Shown piece by piece: positions 58,933-64,000 of a stretch of DNA of 64,000 bases. The stretch lies in NCBI GenBank assembly GCA_017464815.1, contig JAFTYI010000046.1:1-64000 (forward strand), read 5' to 3'. Both the position numbers and the translations under genes were made by a program. The notes under the pieces are model-generated. The model was not told the origin of the DNA, searched no databases, and saw only the letters and a list, made by a program, of their open reading frames with translations. Every line of letters begins with the position of its first letter. Positions within the stretch are counted from its first letter, which is position 1. The stretch is from Bacteroidaceae bacterium. Its GTDB lineage: Bacteria; Bacteroidota; Bacteroidia; Bacteroidales; Bacteroidaceae.

Positions 58933-59379
58933 ATGAAACGACTGAAAACCATACTGATTATTCTCGCGTTGGGCGCACTGCCGGCCTTAGCACAGAAGAA
59001 CCTGAAAATAGACCGGGTGTTCGAACACAACTACATCGAGCGGCACAAAGCCACAGAAGTGACGGTGCAGGGACGGGAACTGAAGCCCTACAACCTGACC
59101 CTCTTCCGTAGTGTAACCTTCAACGACGGACAGGCCCTGTCGGCACAAGTCGAACAGTGGGTAGAGACGGACAGTCGCGAAGCTTACGACAAGGAGGTGG
59201 GACGAGTAAAAGGACGACTCTATTACGGATTCTTCTGCCTGCCTGCCCACAAGGGAAAGCTGCGCTACCTGTTCTACCGCAACGCAGCCCTGCAACAGGA
59301 TGGGCGCGACAAGAGCCTGAGCGTGGTGTATATGGAAGGCAATGCCACACTGGAGGAATTGAAAAAGATGTTCAAGTAA
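58933..59379 (+). CDS. Exported protein of unknown function in the ECF operon
   Basis: 148 residues from MKRLKTILIILALGALPALA, a cleavable signal peptide. The mature part (about 21-148) is mixed alpha/beta with the stretch LYYGFFCLPAHKGKLRYLFY, then LSVVYMEGNATLEELKKMFK. I do not recognise the family. The many charged residues and small size suggest a soluble periplasmic protein. It begins 14 bases after the probable anti-sigma gene and is followed after 23 bases by a beta-barrel protein, so it may be a target or part of the signalling path. Confidence 0.6.
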   Translation: MKRLKTILIILALGALPALAQKNLKIDRVFEHNYIERHKATEVTVQGRELKPYNLTLFRSVTFNDGQALSAQVEQWVETDSREAYDKEVGRVKGRLYYGFFCLPAHKGKLRYLFYRNAALQQDGRDKSLSVVYMEGNATLEELKKMFK

Positions 59380-59402
59380 AAAACAAAAAAGCACATAAGA
59401 CT

Positions 59403-60290
59403 ATGAAGAAAAAGATTCATGCACTGGTTGCACTCACACTGATGGCAACCACGGCCTTTGCCCAACAAGAGGGCACAAAGGAGACATTTCTGCAACCCAA
59501 TGAAGTGATTATCGAAAGTTCAAGCGACTCGATGAGCGTCACCATCAAGGGACGACAGGGAGAGCCCAACTTTGAATATTCACACACCGTCATGCTGGCA
59601 CAGGACGAAGTAACAGTGACGCGCGAACGACGTGCCGACATCCAGTTCTCCATCCCCTTTGGAAAAAAGAAAGAGAAAAAGAACCGCAACAACCATCCAC
59701 GAATTGATGCCACCATGCGTGGCTTCGGCGTAGGCTTCGTAGATGCACTGGAGGCACCGAAGGGGATGAATGTCGATATGGGTGCATCGTACGAACTGAT
59801 GGCTCCCTCCATCTTCGAGTGGGCTTGGTATCCCGGCCACTCGTCATTCAACCTCTCCATCGGTGTGGGCCTCAACTGGAAGAACTACCGCATGACCGAC
59901 CGCAACCGCTTCATCCCCGAGGGGAACGACATCCTCATCGGGGCCTATCCCGAAGGAGCCGCCATCGAGTTCTCGCGTCTGAAGGTGTTCAGCTGGATGG
60001 TGCCCATGCTGATGAGCTACGAACTCAACGATTGGCTGAAGGTGCGCCTCGGCCCCGTGGTGAACATCAACACCCACGCCAGCCTGAAGACCCGCTACAG
60101 CCTTGAAGGGAAAGGCAAAAAGGAGACCCACAACCTGCAACACTACAACCGCCTGACCGTGGATCTGATGGGCGCCGTCTGCATCAAAGGCTTAGGCTTC
60201 TACGTGAAGTACTCGCCCTGCGATGTGCTCGACGTTGACTATGCCCCCAGTTTCAAAGGCATCTCTTCGGGCCTCATCCTCGGTTTCTAA
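59403..60290 (+). CDS. Probable outer-membrane beta-barrel protein in the ECF operon
   Basis: 295 residues from MKKKIHALVALTLMATTAFA (signal peptide, cleavage before QQEG). After a charged linker (about 85-105, FGKKKEKKNRNNHPRID) alternating hydrophobic strands run to the C-terminus (FNLSIGVGLNWKNYRM, LTVDLMGAVCIKGLGFYVKY, ISSGLILGF). The C-terminal Phe fits recognition by the Bam complex. No specific family recognised. As the last gene before a strong terminator, it is probably a sigma-controlled envelope protein. Confidence 0.65.
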   Translation: MKKKIHALVALTLMATTAFAQQEGTKETFLQPNEVIIESSSDSMSVTIKGRQGEPNFEYSHTVMLAQDEVTVTRERRADIQFSIPFGKKKEKKNRNNHPRIDATMRGFGVGFVDALEAPKGMNVDMGASYELMAPSIFEWAWYPGHSSFNLSIGVGLNWKNYRMTDRNRFIPEGNDILIGAYPEGAAIEFSRLKVFSWMVPMLMSYELNDWLKVRLGPVVNINTHASLKTRYSLEGKGKKETHNLQHYNRLTVDLMGAVCIKGLGFYVKYSPCDVLDVDYAPSFKGISSGLILGF

Positions 60291-60354
60291 AGGAAAAGGG
60301 CTGTGTCATACGAGCATTAAGAACATTAAGATTATATAAATGTACGCGCGCAAA

Positions 60355-60398
60355 AGAGCCAAGGTCGTCGGGACGACGTGCCTTGGCTCTGTTTGTTT
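60355..60398 (+). terminator. Terminator of the ECF operon
   Basis: AGAGCCAAGG and CCTTGGCTCT pair around a 16-base loop that has its own small stem (CGTCGGGACG), followed by GTTTGTTT. It lies 65 bases past the barrel gene and could also serve the convergent ATPase gene. Confidence 0.8.
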
Positions 60399-60401
60399 GC
60401 A

Positions 60402-61577
60402 TCAATAGTTGAATCCGAATTGCCAAAGGGGGACGAAGATGCCATGTCCGCGCTCTATATCGTCGCGCACTACGATACCGTTTGCCAACCCCTCAATCTG
60501 TTTTTTCCCTTTCTTTCTTCCGCCAACCTCAAATGTGTATTGACCAATGGAAAAATCAGAGTCACGGGATGAAGTGACATCGTTCCTCACTCGCATTTGG
60601 TTATAGAAGAAAGTTTCGCGCAAATTTCCCACATCAGGCGAACCTCCTGCGAGCACTGTCATCAAACTGGGATTATCCACATACACCTTCTCCACTTTTC
60701 CCAATCCGCGCATTCCTCCCGTGTCGTCGCGCAACTGGCCTATCATCCCCGCACGTTCAAGATAGTAGAGATAGTCAGGTATATTATTCTTGCTCACCCC
60801 TATCTCAGCAGCCAAATTCGATGTATTGGGCTTGTATGGTGCCAAGGATGCCACGACCGAAAGCATCTGCTTCAACTTACGGGCAGTGGACATCTTCATG
60901 TCGGCATACTGGGGAATGTCGTTCTCCACCGTCTGCGCCACCACTTGTTCCATTCTCAATTCAAAGCCTCCTTCGGACGCAAACGGGTAATAGCCGTTCT
61001 TGAGATACTCCCTGAACAAAGGCAACGGATGTTGTATGTCCGGCAAATCCACATGATGGGACAAGATTTCCTCCAATGTGTACACCGATGAAGAGACTCC
61101 ATGATACATTTCCAAATACTCACGGAAAGAGAGTCCCTGCATCTGATACATCAGCGCCCGGCGGCTCAGGTCGGCTTCCCCTTGCTGGATGTCCAAAACG
61201 GAAGAGCCGGTAAACACAATGTGCAGGTCGGGATGAACATCGTATATCTGTTTCAATTCCCTTGACCATCCTTTGTACTTATGCACTTCATCGATATAGA
61301 GATTGGTTCCTCCCTCCTTCACAAACTCATCAGCCAGTTCTGTCAGCCGATGCATCGTGAAATAAATATGGTCAGCCGACACATACAGATGATTGCCCAC
61401 CGTCCGATGCTCCAACAAGTACTGCAATACCATGGTGGATTTCCCTACGCCACGCGGTCCCATGATACCCACAAGCCTGCTGTCCCAACTCACCTGAGTG
61501 TACATGTAGCGATGGAAAGAGATGGGGATCCGCTTTAGCACCTCATCCATATAATTATAAAGTGTTACGTCTATCAT
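60402..61577 (-). CDS. AAA ATPase of the AAA_14/DUF4143 type
   Basis: 391 residues. Walker A GPRGVGKST (40-48), Walker B NLYIDEVHK (about 93-101), a sensor-like FTGSSVLDI (about 121-129), and after about residue 190 the DUF4143 part (VENDIPQYADMKMSTARKLK, winged-helix-like NLAAEIGVSKNNIPDYLYYL, then FEVGGRKKGKKQIEGLA). Such ATPases are frequent, often patchy genes in Bacteroidetes; their cellular role is not known. The DUF4143 part may have a nuclease-like fold. It stands alone between two convergent or unrelated genes. Three palindromes overlap its promoter, suggesting tight self-control. Confidence 0.85.
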   Translation of the reverse strand: MIDVTLYNYMDEVLKRIPISFHRYMYTQVSWDSRLVGIMGPRGVGKSTMVLQYLLEHRTVGNHLYVSADHIYFTMHRLTELADEFVKEGGTNLYIDEVHKYKGWSRELKQIYDVHPDLHIVFTGSSVLDIQQGEADLSRRALMYQMQGLSFREYLEMYHGVSSSVYTLEEILSHHVDLPDIQHPLPLFREYLKNGYYPFASEGGFELRMEQVVAQTVENDIPQYADMKMSTARKLKQMLSVVASLAPYKPNTSNLAAEIGVSKNNIPDYLYYLERAGMIGQLRDDTGGMRGLGKVEKVYVDNPSLMTVLAGGSPDVGNLRETFFYNQMRVRNDVTSSRDSDFSIGQYTFEVGGRKKGKKQIEGLANGIVVRDDIERGHGIFVPLWQFGFNY

Positions 61578-61604
61578 AGCGCATCAATGAATTGGTTTTC
61601 GGTG

Positions 61605-61700
61605 CAAAGATATACAATTTTCCCTCATTGAGGGACGTTTTTGCCGATTTTTTCCCTCAATGAGGGATAAAATGGACCATTTCCGTCCCTCAATGAGGGA
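61605..61700 (-). promoter_or_regulatory. Promoter and three palindromic boxes upstream of the AAA ATPase
   Basis: The -7 box is TATCTTTG on the minus strand (61605-61612). Palindromes follow at 61621-61635 (TCCCTCATTGAGGGA, one mismatch at the centre pair), 61653-61667 and 61686-61700 (both TCCCTCAATGAGGGA). The pitch is 32 and 33 bp, about three helical turns, so all three lie on one face of the DNA. The first overlaps the expected -33 region. Confidence 0.8.
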
Positions 61701-61724
61701 AAAAGTAACATTTCCCGCTTACCT

Positions 61725-61874
61725 GAGGGTGTGTCAAAATTAACTTTTTAGACGCAGATGACGCGGATGACGCGGATTTTTCTTGATTATTACACCAAAT
61801 AGGTTATAATATATCTGCGTCATCCGCGTCATCTGCGTCTAAAAAATGAAAAGAGAGCATTTTGACACAGCCTC
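61725..61874 (-). mobile_element. MITE-like element, family 1, copy 2
   Basis: 150 bp, reverse-orientation relative of 17553-17694. Ends GAGGGTGTGTCAAAA and (complement) GAGGCTGTGTCAAAA. It has one extra GACGCGGAT-type word compared with copy 1. It lies between the permease stop and the ATPase promoter region. Confidence 0.75.
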
Positions 61875-61891
61875 CAGGTAGGGTCTCTCCC

Positions 61892-64000
61892 CTACTTCAT
61901 TATCGTCTCCACCGGGCGCTCTTTGGCGGCGCGCCAGCTCTGGACGGTGACGGTGAGGCAGACGACGAGCGCCACGATGAGGAAGGCCACGGCGAACAAC
62001 CACCAGTGCATCGGTGTGCGGTAGGCAAACGTCTCAATCCACCGCATATAGAGGCTATGGGCCACGGGGGCGGCAAAGAGGAAGCAGACGGCCAGGATGC
62101 GGAGGTACTGCATGTTGAACATCACCAGGATGCCCCGCGTGGTGGCACCGAACACCTTGCGGATGCCAATCTCCTTGCGCTTGGCACGCGTCTCGAAGAG
62201 GACGAGGCCGAAGACGCCTATCAAGGAGATGACAAGCGAAATGATGGAGCCGGTGAGCACCAATGTCTTCTGATTATTCTCTTCGCGATAGGCACGTTCA
62301 AGGATACGCTCTTTAGTGATGATGGAGTAGTCCTTCTCTGCCAAGTCATGCTTTTGGCACACATCCTCTACCTGACGGATGACCGCAGCCATCTTGTCAG
62401 GCGAAGAGACACGGACAGCCATCTTGTCCAACTGGTATAATGTGTTTACGTGGAAAGCCGAAGGGCCTATCAGGTTACGCATGTTTCGGGCATTGACATC
62501 CTCCGCATATCCCACAACCTCGATACCTTTCCCATCTTTGGTGGCAAAATAGATGCCAAACTCTGTACCCAAAGGGATGCTGCCATATTCCCTCCGAGCC
62601 GCTTCGTTGAGAATGAACGAGAATTGGTCTTCTTGACGGAAGTTACGCCCTTCGGTAATCCGTATCCCCATTACATCCAGGAAGTCAGGTTCTACCACAT
62701 ACACCTGTAAGGATATATACTCCCCTTCGTACGGAGTACCCCACTCCATGGTAATATCCTTTTCTCCCAATACATCACGACACTTGGCCGCGCCCACCAC
62801 GTCGGGTAACATCTTCAGGTCGCTCTTGATGGCTTCACTCATCGATATTTCTTTGAGTCTTGAACTCTGTAAATAGAAAATAGAGTCGCGGGCATACCCC
62901 ACGGGCATGGTGGCGATGTAGTGATGCTGGGCATTCATTAGAAGCAACAGGACAACAACGGCCAACGAAGAGGTGAACTGCACACCGATAAGCCCCTTAC
63001 GCAATGTCCGTCCGCGCTCACTGAGGGCAAAACTGCCGTTGATGACAAGGGCGGGCTTACGGCTCGTCTGATACCAAGTAGGGTAAGCACCGGCACCAAG
63101 TACGATCAACAAGGCCATCGCCACCATAATGCAAAGAACATCAAGGTTCTTGTCTAAAGCCATGTCACAATTCATCAGTTCATCCAAATAGCCACCTTGA
63201 ACGATGAACCACAAGGCACCGATGGCAAACGAAACAGAAAGGAGAATCACCACCACCGTCTGTCCGACGAGCGACCAACGCAAGGAAGTGGTAGAAGCTC
63301 CAAATATCTTGCGCACGTTGATGGCCTTGATGTGGTAGGGAATCATGGCCATTGCAAAGTTAATGTAGTTGATGGCGGCAATGATGACCACAAGCGTTGC
63401 CAACATGATGTACAACAGGAACATGTCGCGGCTGCCCCCTCCGCCAAAGTCGGCCTTATCCATGAAATAGACATCGTGCAAGGGATAGAGGCGGAAGCCC
63501 GCCTTGGCCAGTTCCTCTTCACTTGGCTTTGTGCCCGGAGCGTTGTTGACGTATTTCGTGAACAAATCCTTCTCTGCCAACTCCGAAGTGATTCCCTTAT
63601 GCAAGCGGAGGTAGCATTGATAGTTACCGCTGATGCCGTCTTTCTTTATTTTGCCATACGCCCCTTCGGATATTATCATGTAGCAAGTGTTGGCCACAAT
63701 GGTGTTCTTAGGAAAATCGCGATAGACACCCGTTATCTGAAAATAGGTTTTGGCATTCTTGGCCGGTTCGAAGGTGAGTCCCAAGTAGCTGTCGCGCTCG
63801 CCGAAGAGTTTTCGCGCAGCACTCAGCGGCACAATTACTTCGTGTGGATTACCACTAAAGTGGCTGTCTCCCTCCACCATATCAAAAGTGAAGACTTCCG
63901 TCCATCCGGGAAGCACGGGTTTTATCTTGAATCGCACCGGCTCTTTCCCGAAAGCCGAGTCAGAGGGGACAACGTCGAACTTCTCTTCGTTGAACGCCAC
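61892..64000 (-). CDS. FtsX/MacB-type ABC transporter permease, N-terminus cut by window edge
   Basis: About 702 residues visible; the chain continues beyond 64000 (the GTG at the edge is not taken as the start). MacB-type periplasmic domain (about 1-175), first FtsX domain with helices at about 190-215 (LLYIMLATLVVIIAAINYIN), 240-270 and 285-310, then a second unit: helix at about 335-355 (GVQFTSSLAVVVLLLLMNAQ), periplasmic part (about 360-570) and FtsX helices at about 575-600, 630-650 and 665-690. Such eight-helix permeases work with a separate ATPase and move or extract substrates such as peptides or lipoproteins. The partner gene is not in the window. Confidence 0.85.
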   Translation of the reverse strand: MAFNEEKFDVVPSDSAFGKEPVRFKIKPVLPGWTEVFTFDMVEGDSHFSGNPHEVIVPLSAARKLFGERDSYLGLTFEPAKNAKTYFQITGVYRDFPKNTIVANTCYMIISEGAYGKIKKDGISGNYQCYLRLHKGITSELAEKDLFTKYVNNAPGTKPSEEELAKAGFRLYPLHDVYFMDKADFGGGGSRDMFLLYIMLATLVVIIAAINYINFAMAMIPYHIKAINVRKIFGASTTSLRWSLVGQTVVVILLSVSFAIGALWFIVQGGYLDELMNCDMALDKNLDVLCIMVAMALLIVLGAGAYPTWYQTSRKPALVINGSFALSERGRTLRKGLIGVQFTSSLAVVVLLLLMNAQHHYIATMPVGYARDSIFYLQSSRLKEISMSEAIKSDLKMLPDVVGAAKCRDVLGEKDITMEWGTPYEGEYISLQVYVVEPDFLDVMGIRITEGRNFRQEDQFSFILNEAARREYGSIPLGTEFGIYFATKDGKGIEVVGYAEDVNARNMRNLIGPSAFHVNTLYQLDKMAVRVSSPDKMAAVIRQVEDVCQKHDLAEKDYSIITKERILERAYREENNQKTLVLTGSIISLVISLIGVFGLVLFETRAKRKEIGIRKVFGATTRGILVMFNMQYLRILAVCFLFAAPVAHSLYMRWIETFAYRTPMHWWLFAVAFLIVALVVCLTVTVQSWRAAKERPVETIMK

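Overview
The window is a piece of a Bacteroidales chromosome, most likely from the Prevotellaceae. Three things point there. The ribosomal/tuf/tRNA block has the usual Bacteroidales order. Most promoters carry the Bacteroidetes -7 box TAnnTTTG without an E. coli-type -10. The window also has SusC/SusD pairs, a hybrid two-component regulator and secreted proteins ending in a 'YTIDG..GIY...GKKVVVK'-type tail. No transposase, integrase of a mobile element, phage gene or CRISPR array is visible.

Layout. 1-6.0 kb (leftward): rplL (cut by the edge), rplJ, rplA, rplK, nusG, secE, tRNA-Trp, tuf, four tRNAs (Thr, Gly, Tyr, Thr), hpf, xerC, rpsU. 6.2-9.8 kb (leftward): malate dehydrogenase, then a XRE/cupin regulator with an acyl-CoA synthetase. 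10.2-10.9 kb: a MntA/HepT toxin-antitoxin pair. 11.7-31.4 kb: a pectin-type carbohydrate region with a PL1 pectate lyase, a thioredoxin-fold lipoprotein, the housekeeping gene pnp, a very large CE8 pectinesterase, a divergent HTCS regulator, a secreted module-rich protein and a GH3 glycosidase. 31.7-48.4 kb: one leftward seven-gene operon, FAS1 lipoprotein - SusC - SusD - FAS1 - FAS1 - SusC - SusD. 49.5-57.6 kb (rightward): two FKBP isomerases, an Lrp regulator with a small membrane protein, a C26-M19 fusion peptidase, a TatD hydrolase with aminopeptidase P, and a gamma-carbonic anhydrase. 57.9-60.3 kb: an ECF sigma factor operon. 60.4-64 kb: an AAA ATPase behind three identical-type palindromes, and an FtsX/MacB-type permease cut by the window edge.

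How it works together. Pectate lyase, pectinesterase and GH3 enzyme are all exported, and their promoters share a motif at exactly the same distance from the -7 box. This suggests one activator, plausibly the HTCS lying between them. That HTCS has no visible HATPase domain and carries two perfect palindromes inside its sensor-coding part. The dual SusC/SusD operon has a different promoter region and no enzyme of its own.

The most unusual content lies between genes. There are two roughly 450-bp copies, in opposite orientation 37 kb apart, of a non-coding element. Each has five 23-nt tandem units in register and a terminal hairpin with compensatory changes. Three further arrays have 21-nt units, and two families of MITE-like elements are also present. 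All assignments come from reading the sequence; no database search was run.
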